DNA of 64,000 bases. It comes from CAINVV01 sp037137375. Lineage in GTDB: Bacteria; Bacteroidota; Bacteroidia; Bacteroidales; Prolixibacteraceae. Under the pieces are notes generated by a model. That model was not told where the DNA came from and made no database searches. It worked only from the letters and a program-made list of their open reading frames with translations. Position numbers and translations under genes: made by a program. Location of the stretch: contig JBAXKJ010000007.1 in the NCBI GenBank assembly GCA_037137375.1, positions 62,001-126,000 on the forward strand, written 5' to 3'. This document shows positions 55,019 through 63,104 of this stretch, piece by piece; positions within the stretch are counted from its first letter, which is position 1; each line of letters starts with the position of its first letter.

Positions 55019-56536
55019 TTATCTTGCCAAAGCGAACCAGGTGCTGTTCTCGCCATAATCTTCGACCAGACCCGACTGCTCAGTGAAGTTAAAGTGGCCG
55101 ACCAGGGCAGAAATCTCCTTCCTCAGGGCAGATAGGCTATTTTCTATCAGATCATTGCGGAATCCCTTCTCCCCCAGATCGATCACCATCTGCATCGAAA
55201 TAATCCGCGAAACTGCCTGTCCCAGCTCAACCATCTTCCGTTGTGACATTTCAAAATTGACATTGAAATTGAGCAGTTCCTTCAAAAATCCGGTTGCCTT
55301 GGCGGTCAAGTCATGACCATTCAGGAAAGTAAACAGATTCGATTCCTTCAATTGCTTCATCTGCTTGACGATGGCATCCGAAATTTGGGAATACAGCATG
55401 TCATTGGATCCTTCAAAAATCTGGAAAGGACGGCTATCGGTAATCCCCCTCCCACCAATATGACTCAGCCGATAGGATTTTGCGCCTACCATTTGCACCA
55501 GCGATTGAGCAGCATTCTGCATCAGATCAGTCACATAACTCTTAACAGCGTTGGCTTCCAGACCTTTCATGGAGAGATCATTTTCGATTCCGGCCTTTTC
55601 ACTGCTACTTGCGCACATGGCCGAAGCAACCGTAAAAGAGGATTGAAGTTCGGAAAGCCGGTACTGAACCTGGTCATATTCCATCAATCTTTTTCCTGAG
55701 ACCGAGCGTTCGCGCGTATGGGCAATCGCCTCATCCATCATCCGTTGGATAAAACCTAATGCCATACCTGGAAACTGCAGACGACTTCTATGAAGCAAAT
55801 CCAGAAGTAACTTAATACCGGTCGAATGCGGCTGCAAACGATAAAGAGAAGGAATATCCACATCGATCCTATTTCGGCCGTAAGGAATCTGATAGAGACC
55901 CAGGTTATCGAAAAACTCTTCCACAACAATCTGCTGCCGATCCTGATTCACGTCGCAGACAAAAAAGTCAATATCCCGCTTCAATTCACCACTTTTCAGC
56001 TGCTCACGTGCCGTTAGTAACCAGAAATCAGCCCAACCTGTGAGTCCAGCCCAATGTTTGGTGCCCTTGACATTATATAAGCCTCCATCAGAAGTGAAGG
56101 AAGTCTGCATATTCAAGGCATCACTTCCATGACCTGGCTCCGTAATCATCAGCCCGCCCATGTTCTGAGCAGTCATAAAGCGTTCAAATACAGCCTTTTT
56201 TGCCTCCTCTGTGCCGTATTTTGCAAGCGGCTGCAGAAAAAGTGCAGAATTAATACCAAGTGTCAGGGAAAGTGCCAGTGATTCGTAGGAGGCAGCCGAA
56301 AGCATCGCGAGCATCTCCTCTACCTTACCACCCCTGCCACCATATTCCTCAGGGATATTGATTGACAATGGATTGCACGACATTACCTCTCTCATCACGA
56401 AGGGAGGCATTCCTCTTTTGGTGGCTAACTGATCAATATCGGCCCTGACACGATAAGCGTGCCTGCTTTTGGTGCGAAAATCTTCGAGGAAAATATCAAA
56501 GGGAACTTGGTGATTGGATGATGCTGCTTGAGTCAT
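55019..56536 (-). CDS. Acyl-CoA dehydrogenase family protein
   Basis: This is a 505-residue flavoprotein of the acyl-CoA dehydrogenase family. Typical motifs are NIPEEYGGRGG (about 60-70), LMITEPGHGSDA with FAD contacts, GTKHWAGLTGWADFW, and QIFEGSNDMLYSQISD near residue 365. The C-terminal 110 residues are an extra helical part. It would oxidise an acyl-CoA and pass electrons to an electron-transfer flavoprotein; the substrate is unknown. It meets the propeller gene tail to tail with 3 bp between them, at the boundary between PUL 2 and core genes, so it is probably not part of the PUL. Confidence 0.93.
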   Translation of the reverse strand: MTQAASSNHQVPFDIFLEDFRTKSRHAYRVRADIDQLATKRGMPPFVMREVMSCNPLSINIPEEYGGRGGKVEEMLAMLSAASYESLALSLTLGINSALFLQPLAKYGTEEAKKAVFERFMTAQNMGGLMITEPGHGSDALNMQTSFTSDGGLYNVKGTKHWAGLTGWADFWLLTAREQLKSGELKRDIDFFVCDVNQDRQQIVVEEFFDNLGLYQIPYGRNRIDVDIPSLYRLQPHSTGIKLLLDLLHRSRLQFPGMALGFIQRMMDEAIAHTRERSVSGKRLMEYDQVQYRLSELQSSFTVASAMCASSSEKAGIENDLSMKGLEANAVKSYVTDLMQNAAQSLVQMVGAKSYRLSHIGGRGITDSRPFQIFEGSNDMLYSQISDAIVKQMKQLKESNLFTFLNGHDLTAKATGFLKELLNFNVNFEMSQRKMVELGQAVSRIISMQMVIDLGEKGFRNDLIENSLSALRKEISALVGHFNFTEQSGLVEDYGENSTWFALAR

Positions 56537-56754
56537 TTGTAGTAAATTAATTATCCATTATACCACAATGCCTCTAAAAGGTTACGTGATGTTATCCAGA
56601 TCTGCTTTCGGCCAAGCCCATTCCTTCCACGGAAAACATTCTGACTGCCATTTTTTAGGGAATAATAATTGAAATTAGGATTGTTCTGTTTTTCGAATTA
56701 ATTAATAATGAAATTTGGCTATTTTTAATGAAATTTTTAACACCATTTCTAATT

Positions 56755-58083
56755 ATGTCTGAAAATATCAGGAAAAAATTAAATCGTCGTTCCTTCTTTG
56801 GAACCTCGATGATGGGTGCTGCAGGACTGGCATTAATGCCCGGGGTCCTGTCGGCCTCTTCTTCAGTGTCATCACCTGCTCCTGCCGATGTAAAACTTGG
56901 TTTCATCGGAATGGGCCAACAATCCATGTTCTTGTTAACCGGATTCCTCCAGGTACCAGGAGTTGAAGTCCTTGCAGGATGCGACGTCTATGGAATTAAG
57001 CGCAAAAGATTCGAAAAACGGGTGAACGAATTCAATGCGAAAAAGGGCATTACCTCCAAAGTCGTTACTTTCGAAAAATTTGAAGATCTGCTAAAAATCA
57101 AGGAAATCAATGCAGTAGTGATTGCTGTTCCGGACCATTCTCATGCCAGAATAGCTATCGCAGCCCTGAAAGCAGGTAAAGAGGTCTATCTGGAAAAGCC
57201 GCTGACATTTACAATTAAAGAAGGTCAGGAACTTGTCAAATGCGTTCGTGAGAATAAGCGCATTCTCGCTGTTGGCAGCATGCAGAGATCTACCCCAAAT
57301 TTCCAGAATGCCGTTAAGCTCGTTCAGTCAGGCGCCATCGGGAAAATCGAAAAGGTAAATGCTTATGTTGGCGCTCCTCCGAAACCATACAATCTGCCTG
57401 CTGAACCGGTACCTGCAGATCTGAACTGGGATTTGTGGCTGGGCTCACTGACTGCAAAAATTCATTACAACCACGAACTCGATCCGCCTATTTCAATTGA
57501 TCCTGAAGTAAAAGAGAAGATGTGGGGCGCCTGGCGCTGGTACACTGAAATGGGTGGTGGATTCACCACCGACTGGGGCGCTCACATGTTCGACATCGCT
57601 CAATGGGGCCTGGGAATGGACAAAAATGGTCCGGTCGAAATTTCACCTATCGGGGATGGCACTGAATACATGACTTTCAAATATGCTAATGGAGTCGTGA
57701 TGACCTCTGAACCTTTTGATGAAAAGAAGACGAAGGGTGTCAAATTTTGGGGAACAAAAGGCTGGATTGAAGTGGCACGGGGTTATTTCAAATCTTCAGA
57801 TCCAACATTAGCTCCGGCAAAAAAGGATGAAAATGGTCCGGCCGAAACAAATGTACCTCACCAATTGGATTTCGTGGAAGCCATTCGCGCACATAGAGAT
57901 CCAATAGTTCCTGTAGAGGTTGGACACAGCAGTTGCACCGTCTGCACATTGGGCAACATTGCGTGTCAGTTAAGGAGAACCATCAAATGGGATCCGATCA
58001 AACAGGTCTTCATCGACGACAAAGATGGTGCGGCAACCAAGATGATGCATTACGAATACCGCAAGGGATATACTTTGCTGTAG
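56755..58083 (+). CDS. Gfo/Idh/MocA-family oxidoreductase with Tat leader
   Basis: This is a 442-residue protein. The ATG at 56755 places the twin-arginine motif NRRSFFGTSMMG at residues 10-21; a start at 56728 would add nine residues. The NAD-binding Rossmann domain begins KLGFIGMGQQS, and the family motif LEKPLTFTIKEGQEL carries the conserved Lys of EKP. The C-terminal Gfo/Idh domain includes WWTDWGAHMFDIAQWG-like residues (TTDWGAHMFD). Exported members of this type act on sugars or sugar acids in the periplasm with a tightly bound cofactor; substrate unknown. It ends at a strong bidirectional terminator. Confidence 0.93.
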   Translation: MSENIRKKLNRRSFFGTSMMGAAGLALMPGVLSASSSVSSPAPADVKLGFIGMGQQSMFLLTGFLQVPGVEVLAGCDVYGIKRKRFEKRVNEFNAKKGITSKVVTFEKFEDLLKIKEINAVVIAVPDHSHARIAIAALKAGKEVYLEKPLTFTIKEGQELVKCVRENKRILAVGSMQRSTPNFQNAVKLVQSGAIGKIEKVNAYVGAPPKPYNLPAEPVPADLNWDLWLGSLTAKIHYNHELDPPISIDPEVKEKMWGAWRWYTEMGGGFTTDWGAHMFDIAQWGLGMDKNGPVEISPIGDGTEYMTFKYANGVVMTSEPFDEKKTKGVKFWGTKGWIEVARGYFKSSDPTLAPAKKDENGPAETNVPHQLDFVEAIRAHRDPIVPVEVGHSSCTVCTLGNIACQLRRTIKWDPIKQVFIDDKDGAATKMMHYEYRKGYTLL

Positions 58084-58091
58084 CCTGAATA

Positions 58092-58140
58092 AATAACAAA
58101 AGCGGCTGTCTCGATCATCAAGGCAGCCGCTTTTGTTATT
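58092..58140. terminator. Bidirectional terminator between convergent genes
   Basis: Perfect 17-bp arms 58092-58108 and 58124-58140 with core AAAAGCGGCTG / CAGCCGCTTTT enclose a 15-nt loop. The A-tract on one side and T-tract on the other make it work in both directions, ending the oxidoreductase gene (plus) and korB (minus). Confidence 0.85.
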
Positions 58141-58205
58141 CTCTTATTATTGAGTCCCTTCGACAGGCCAAATATTTCAAACAACCAAAGTACTTATTAC
58201 TATTG

Positions 58206-58228
58206 CCTGCAGATTGCAAATCTGCAGG
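58206..58228. repeat. REP-like palindrome
   Basis: Arms CCTGCAGATT and AATCTGCAGG form a perfect 10-bp stem with a 3-nt loop. Hairpins of this TGCAGATT type are scattered between genes in many Bacteroidota genomes and are often mobilised by REP-associated transposases. Only one copy is visible here. Confidence 0.45.
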
Positions 58229-58253
58229 AGCACTATGCTGCCCTTACGCTCTC

Positions 58254-58310
58254 ATTTTCCCATTTTCCACATTTTCCCAGTTCTCATCTTCCTACCTACC
58301 CATTTTCCAA
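58254..58310. repeat. CCATTTTCC low-complexity tract
   Basis: Degenerate repeats of CATTTTCC (TTTTCCCATTTTCCACATTT and similar) run up to the korB stop. The tract is pyrimidine-rich, non-coding and follows the REP-like palindrome. Confidence 0.55.
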
Positions 58311-59330
58311 TTATTCCACCGTCCAGGTATTGCCGCTCTGCAGCAACTGATCCATCGAAGAAATCTTAGATTTTGCCTTCGCCTCGGCTATTTGCTCAAC
58401 CATCGCCTGGTCGTACACTTTGGATGGTACTGCCCGGATGACTCCCATAGCCACCGGAAAATCCGGCAACTTCATGTTAATAAGCGACTGGTGCAGGAAT
58501 CCGTCCTGGTCTGAAGCGTCATGCACGAGAATGTCTTCCATTTTCGCTCCATCCTCACCAATCCTGACGACGCAAAGTTTACCTTTCTTATCCAGGACAA
58601 TACCTTTATCTCGGTTATTCCCAAATATCATCGGTTCCCCATGCTTCAGGAAGATCTGATGTTCTTCCCTTGTTTTCGGATCCGTAATTGCCTCATGAAC
58701 GCCATCATTGAAGATCACGCAGTTCTGAAGTACTTCGACCAATGAGGTTCCCTTAAATTTGGCGGCCTCCTCGAAGACCTCCTGCGAATGCTTCAGGTTG
58801 TTGTCGACGCAACGGGCAAAGAAGGTTCCACCTGCTCCCAGGACGAGCTGTCCGGGTACGAAAGGATCTTCAATGGTACCCATTGGCGAGGTCTTGGTAA
58901 CAAAACCACGATCGGTAGTCGGGGAATATTGCCCCTTGGTTAACCCGTATATTTTATTGTTAAACAGGATGATATTGAGGTCTATATTTCTGCGGATGGC
59001 GTGAATAAAATGGTTTCCGCCGATAGCAAGTGCGTCACCGTCTCCGGTAATTTCCCATACTGTCAGTTTCGGATTGGCGCATTTCACACCTGAGGCAATA
59101 GCCGCTGCCCTACCGTGAATGGTATGAAAACCATAGGTACTCATATAATAAGGGAACCTCGAAGAGCATCCAATACCTGATATGACGGCAAAATCTTCGT
59201 GACGGATACCCAGATTGGCCATGGCCTTCTGGATACCATTCAATACAGCATGGTCACCGCATCCGGGGCACCATCTAACTTCGTTTTCACTCTTGAAGTC
59301 CTTAAGCGTATAATTCAATGATTCCAGCAT
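58311..59330 (-). CDS. korB: 2-oxoglutarate:ferredoxin oxidoreductase beta subunit
   Basis: This is a 339-residue TPP-binding subunit. Motifs: EVRWCPGCGDHAVLNGIQKA at the N-terminus with the CPGC cysteines, the TPP motif GDGDALAIGGNHFIHA followed by NIILFNNKIYGLTKGQYSPT, and DPFVPGQLVLGAGGTF. The GLTKGQYSPT segment is typical of KorB rather than pyruvate enzymes. With the alpha subunit encoded 2 bp upstream it converts 2-oxoglutarate, CoA and oxidised ferredoxin to succinyl-CoA and CO2. Related 2-oxoacids cannot be excluded. Confidence 0.95.
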   Translation of the reverse strand: MLESLNYTLKDFKSENEVRWCPGCGDHAVLNGIQKAMANLGIRHEDFAVISGIGCSSRFPYYMSTYGFHTIHGRAAAIASGVKCANPKLTVWEITGDGDALAIGGNHFIHAIRRNIDLNIILFNNKIYGLTKGQYSPTTDRGFVTKTSPMGTIEDPFVPGQLVLGAGGTFFARCVDNNLKHSQEVFEEAAKFKGTSLVEVLQNCVIFNDGVHEAITDPKTREEHQIFLKHGEPMIFGNNRDKGIVLDKKGKLCVVRIGEDGAKMEDILVHDASDQDGFLHQSLINMKLPDFPVAMGVIRAVPSKVYDQAMVEQIAEAKAKSKISSMDQLLQSGNTWTVE

Positions 59331-59332
59331 GA

Positions 59333-61174
59333 TTACTCCTCCATTAGTTTTACAAAGTTTTCTGATAGTTCCTGGATAGTGAATGGTAATCCCTGAACCT
59401 TATTGAATTGATGGTATTTGAATTCCGGCAATTTATCCCGAAGGTAACTGACGAATTGTCCGAGGTTTAATTCGCAGACGACAATTTTCTTAAATCCCGC
59501 AAACACAGTGGCTGTATTAGCTGGCAGAGGTTTGATATAATTAAAATGGGCAAGACTGACTTTGACACCGGTCTCCAGTAATTCACGGACAGCGGTGTCC
59601 AGATGACCCAGCGTACCGCCCCAACCAACGACCAGTAGATCGCCCGAAGTTTCTCCAACAACCTCTACGTCAGGGACCATATCCACCACCCTGTCTACCT
59701 TATCGCGCCGGATTTCACACATCAGCTGATGGTTAGCCGGATCGTGACTCACGTTCCCGTTAGGATCCTTTTCCAATCCGCCGATCCTGTGCTGAAATCC
59801 ATCCATCCCCGGGAAAGCCCATTCACGGGCAAGTGTCTGAGGATCTCGTTTATATGGTTTAAATGTAGCCGGATCTTTCGCGATGCGCGGAGTAATCGAC
59901 GGCAACTCGGCAAGGGTCGGGACTTTCCAGGGCTCTGTTCCGTTACCGAGGAAACCGTCTGTCAGCAGTACCACGGGAACCATGCGTTCCAGGGCAATCT
60001 TGGCCGACATAAAGGCATAATGGAAACAATCTGAAGGAGTAGAAGCAGCTACCACGACCACCGGACTCTCCCCGTTTCGGCCGTAAAGCGTCTGTAACAG
60101 ATCCGATTGTTCCGTCTTGGTTGGCAGACCTGTTGAAGGACCGCCACGTTGAACGTTGACGACTACCAATGGCAATTCGGCCATCACTCCCAGACCAAGC
60201 GCCTCTGATTTCAGGGCAAAGCCCGGACCGGAGGTAGAAGTTACGGCGAGGTCTCCGGCAAAGGCTGCACCTATGGAAGTACAGATACCGGCAATTTCAT
60301 CCTCCGCCTGAAAACTCTTGACGCCCAAATCCTTGCGTTCTGAAAGAGCCTGCAGGACCTCCGTGGCTGGAGTAATAGGATACGAACCGATGAAGAGCTC
60401 AAGCCCGGCTTTCTCGGCAGCAGCAAGAAGTCCCCACGCAGTGGCGTAGTTTCCGTTGATGTTCCGGTAGAGTCCCTTTTCGATGGGAGCAGGATGAACA
60501 ACATATCGTGGTGTCATGTGCTGCAGGTTCCATGCATAATTGTAACCAGCATGCAATACCTTGAGGTTCGACTCGAGCACCAGCTCTTTCTTTCCGAATT
60601 TCTTGGTAATATAATTCTCAATATAATCGAGTGGACGGCTAAAGACCCAGCAGATCAGCCCGAGCGCGAACATATTCTTACTCCTGAGGATACTCTTGTT
60701 ATCAATCTCGAAATCCTTGAGGGCCTCCCGGGTCAATTGTGTAATCGGCACTCCAACTTTTATGTAATCGATCAGATTCAACTCGGTAAAGGGATCATCG
60801 GTCACAAACTTTGCCTTTTCAAAATTCTTCTGATTGAAGCTGTCAGAATCATAGAAAATCGTGCCGCCCGGCATCATAAATTTCGCATTAGCCTTAACAG
60901 CCGCGGGATTCATGGCAACCAGAACATGAGCCAAATCGCCTGGAGTGCTGATTTTCTTCTTGCCGAACTGCAGCTGAAAACCGGATACACCGGCTACAGT
61001 CCCTTGAGGAGCACGAATTTCAGATGGGTAATCGGGGAAGGTTGAAATATCATTTCCCATCAAGGCCGAAGTATCGGAAAACAGGGTTCCCGTCAGCTGC
61101 ATGCCGTCGCCGGAATCGCCCGAAAACCTGATCGACACTTCTTCAAGCTCAATCACTTTTGTTTGTATGGACAT
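59333..61174 (-). CDS. korA: 2-oxoglutarate:ferredoxin oxidoreductase alpha subunit (gamma-alpha fusion)
   Basis: This is a 613-residue protein. Residues 10-195 are the gamma domain (RFSGDSGDGMQLTG, TFPDYPSEIRAPQGTVAGVS); residues about 225-470 the alpha pyrimidine-binding domain (GLELFIGSYPITPATEVLQA, SFQAEDEIAG, TSTSGPGFALKSEALGLGV); the remainder is the C-terminal transketolase-like domain. The fused layout is standard for KorA in Bacteroidota. It precedes korB by 2 bp and diverges from the carbonic anhydrase gene across a short two-way promoter. Confidence 0.95.
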   Translation of the reverse strand: MSIQTKVIELEEVSIRFSGDSGDGMQLTGTLFSDTSALMGNDISTFPDYPSEIRAPQGTVAGVSGFQLQFGKKKISTPGDLAHVLVAMNPAAVKANAKFMMPGGTIFYDSDSFNQKNFEKAKFVTDDPFTELNLIDYIKVGVPITQLTREALKDFEIDNKSILRSKNMFALGLICWVFSRPLDYIENYITKKFGKKELVLESNLKVLHAGYNYAWNLQHMTPRYVVHPAPIEKGLYRNINGNYATAWGLLAAAEKAGLELFIGSYPITPATEVLQALSERKDLGVKSFQAEDEIAGICTSIGAAFAGDLAVTSTSGPGFALKSEALGLGVMAELPLVVVNVQRGGPSTGLPTKTEQSDLLQTLYGRNGESPVVVVAASTPSDCFHYAFMSAKIALERMVPVVLLTDGFLGNGTEPWKVPTLAELPSITPRIAKDPATFKPYKRDPQTLAREWAFPGMDGFQHRIGGLEKDPNGNVSHDPANHQLMCEIRRDKVDRVVDMVPDVEVVGETSGDLLVVGWGGTLGHLDTAVRELLETGVKVSLAHFNYIKPLPANTATVFAGFKKIVVCELNLGQFVSYLRDKLPEFKYHQFNKVQGLPFTIQELSENFVKLMEE

Positions 61175-61195
61175 ATGGTTGATTTAATTATTTGC

Positions 61196-61216
61196 TACTT
61201 TTGAACCACAAAATTA
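61196..61216. promoter_or_regulatory. Divergent -7 boxes for korAB and the carbonic anhydrase gene
   Basis: The plus strand has TACTTTTG at 61196-61203 and the minus strand TAATTTTG at 61209-61216, both TAnnTTTG matches, in a 56-bp gap between divergent genes. The -33 elements are weak. Confidence 0.4.
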
Positions 61217-61230
61217 AACTTTTTTAGAAA

Positions 61231-61743
61231 ATGGCCATCATAAAAACGTTACTGGGCAAAACACCTGTTTTTGGCCGGAATTGTTTCCTTGCGGAGAATG
61301 CCGTGGTGATTGGTGACACCGAAATGGGCGACAATTGCAGCGTATGGTTTGGCGCCGTAATCCGGGGTGATGTAAACAGCATCCGGATTGGAAACAATGT
61401 AAACATACAGGATAATGCTGTTATCCATGGTACTTTCGAAAAATCAGCTACCACTATCGGCGACAATGTCTCCATTGCTCACGGAGCGATTGTGCATGGC
61501 TGCACCATACATAAGAATGTCCTGATTGGGATGAATTCTGTGGTACTCGATGATGCGGTCATTCATAGTAACTCGATCGTTGCTGCCGGGGCAGTGGTAA
61601 CAAAAGGGACAGTCGTCGAATCAGGATCTGTTTATGCAGGTTCACCGGCAAAAAAAATCAAAGAGATCAGCATCGAACTGATTGAAAATGAGATAAACCG
61701 AATTGCCAGCAATTATCACACTTATTCGAGCTGGTACCAATAA
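61231..61743 (+). CDS. Gamma-class carbonic anhydrase-like hexapeptide protein
   Basis: This is a 170-residue left-handed beta-helix of hexapeptide repeats (IGDTEMGDNCSVWFGAVIRG onward). The zinc ligands of the gamma-carbonic anhydrase family are present: His in AVIHGT and the pair in SIAHGAIVHG. RGDVNSIRIG is the family's inter-subunit motif. It may hydrate CO2, but many members have no measured activity. It is next to CO2-releasing korAB. Confidence 0.9.
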   Translation: MAIIKTLLGKTPVFGRNCFLAENAVVIGDTEMGDNCSVWFGAVIRGDVNSIRIGNNVNIQDNAVIHGTFEKSATTIGDNVSIAHGAIVHGCTIHKNVLIGMNSVVLDDAVIHSNSIVAAGAVVTKGTVVESGSVYAGSPAKKIKEISIELIENEINRIASNYHTYSSWYQ

Positions 61744-61787
61744 CATTTTTCATTATTTTGTGAACTAACTACCAAAAACAATAACAT

Positions 61788-63065
61788 ATGTCAAAATCCG
61801 CTCCCGCAGGAACAAAACAAGCGAGTTCCAACTTAATTCCGATGGTGATTATCTCGGTTTTATTCTTCATTTTCGGCTTCGTTACATGGTTGAATGGTAT
61901 CCTGATCCCTTATCTTAAGATCGCGTGTCAGTTAACCAATTTCCAGGCGATGTTTGTTGCGTTTGCCTTTTATATTGCCTATTTCGTTATGGGACTCCCC
62001 TCTTCCTGGGTCTTGAAGAAGACAGGATTTAAAAAAGGAATGATGGTTGGACTGTGGGTGATGGCCCTGGGCTCATTAATCTTTATTCCCGCTGCCCTAG
62101 TCCGCACTTACGGCTTGTTTTTGACCGGTCTCTTCGTCATGGGAACCGGACTGACGATCCTTCAGACTGCAGTCAATCCGTATGTTACCATACTCGGTCC
62201 CCGGGAAAGCGCTGCGGCCCGTATCAGCATCATGGGAATCTGTAACAAAATGGCCGGTGCGATAGCCCCGCTGATTCTTGTCTACTATATATTAAACGAC
62301 GGAGACGCTTTTGTGGCCGGCCTTGCAAAGATGGATGAAGCCGCTAAAATTATTGCCCTAAACGGATTGGCTCATAGGGTAATAGGTCCATATATCGTAA
62401 TGACAATCATATTCATCCTGTTAGGTGCGGCAATACTCTATTCACCTCTTCCCGATATTGAAGCAGAGAGCGACGATGAAATGGAAGCCAATGGTAATGC
62501 TGCTAAAACCAGTATCTGGCAATATCCTCACCTTATTCTGGGCGTGATCACACTATTCTTTTATGTCGGCGCAGAAGTAATTGCAGGAGACACGATCATC
62601 CGGTACGGCATGTCTCTGGGCATCGAAATTGCCAAGGCAAAAGTCTTTACCTCCTATACGCTGATTTCTATGACAGTCGCATATATTATTGGCATCATTA
62701 TCATTCCTAAATACATAACTCAACGTACGGCACTGCAGTGGTGCGGAATTCTCGGAATTATTTTCTTGATGGGTGCGGTTTTCACGAGCGGACTTACTTC
62801 CGTCTTCTTCATCGCAATCCTTGGTTTTGCCAATGCATTAGTATGGCCTGCCATCTGGCCGCTTGCCATCCATAACCTGGGTAAATTCATCAAAACAGGT
62901 TCCGCCATGCTGATCATGGCCATCCTCGGTGGGGCATTACTTCCGCTTTTATGGGGTAAATTATCCGACCTTTACGGCTCTCAGCTGGCTTATCTTGTGC
63001 TGTTACCTAGTTATTTATTATTCATTTATTACTCCATCTGGGGGTACAAAAAGAAAAACTGGTAA
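61788..63065 (+). CDS. FucP/GluP-type major facilitator sugar transporter
   Basis: This is a 425-residue inner-membrane protein with 12 predicted helices. FGFVTWLNGILIPYLKIACQ in helix 1 and FVAFAFYIAYFVMGLPSSWV in helix 2 are hallmarks of the FHS (fucose-galactose-glucose:H+) group; ILQTAVNPYVTILGPRESAA is in helix 4-5. An acidic loop (PDIEAESDDEMEAN) separates the two halves. It takes up a hexose or deoxyhexose by proton symport; the exact sugar cannot be told. It lies 44 bp after the carbonic anhydrase gene. Confidence 0.93.
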   Translation: MSKSAPAGTKQASSNLIPMVIISVLFFIFGFVTWLNGILIPYLKIACQLTNFQAMFVAFAFYIAYFVMGLPSSWVLKKTGFKKGMMVGLWVMALGSLIFIPAALVRTYGLFLTGLFVMGTGLTILQTAVNPYVTILGPRESAAARISIMGICNKMAGAIAPLILVYYILNDGDAFVAGLAKMDEAAKIIALNGLAHRVIGPYIVMTIIFILLGAAILYSPLPDIEAESDDEMEANGNAAKTSIWQYPHLILGVITLFFYVGAEVIAGDTIIRYGMSLGIEIAKAKVFTSYTLISMTVAYIIGIIIIPKYITQRTALQWCGILGIIFLMGAVFTSGLTSVFFIAILGFANALVWPAIWPLAIHNLGKFIKTGSAMLIMAILGGALLPLLWGKLSDLYGSQLAYLVLLPSYLLFIYYSIWGYKKKNW

Positions 63066-63104
63066 CCTTTAACCTTTACACTTTATCCTTTAACCTTCTA
63101 TTCT
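63063..63104. repeat. CCTTTAA low-complexity tract
   Basis: Imperfect repeats of AACCTTTA/CCTTTAACC fill the gap between the transporter and the nucleotidyltransferase gene. Tracts of this sort are common between Bacteroidota genes; no function is seen. Confidence 0.5.

Noticed and set aside
58150..58350. Short open frames downstream of the oxidoreductase gene
   Set aside because: They lie in a terminator/low-complexity region (CATTTTCC tract) and have repetitive, non-protein-like composition.
60494..61045. 183-codon plus-strand open frame
   Set aside because: Antisense to korA, no recognisable features.
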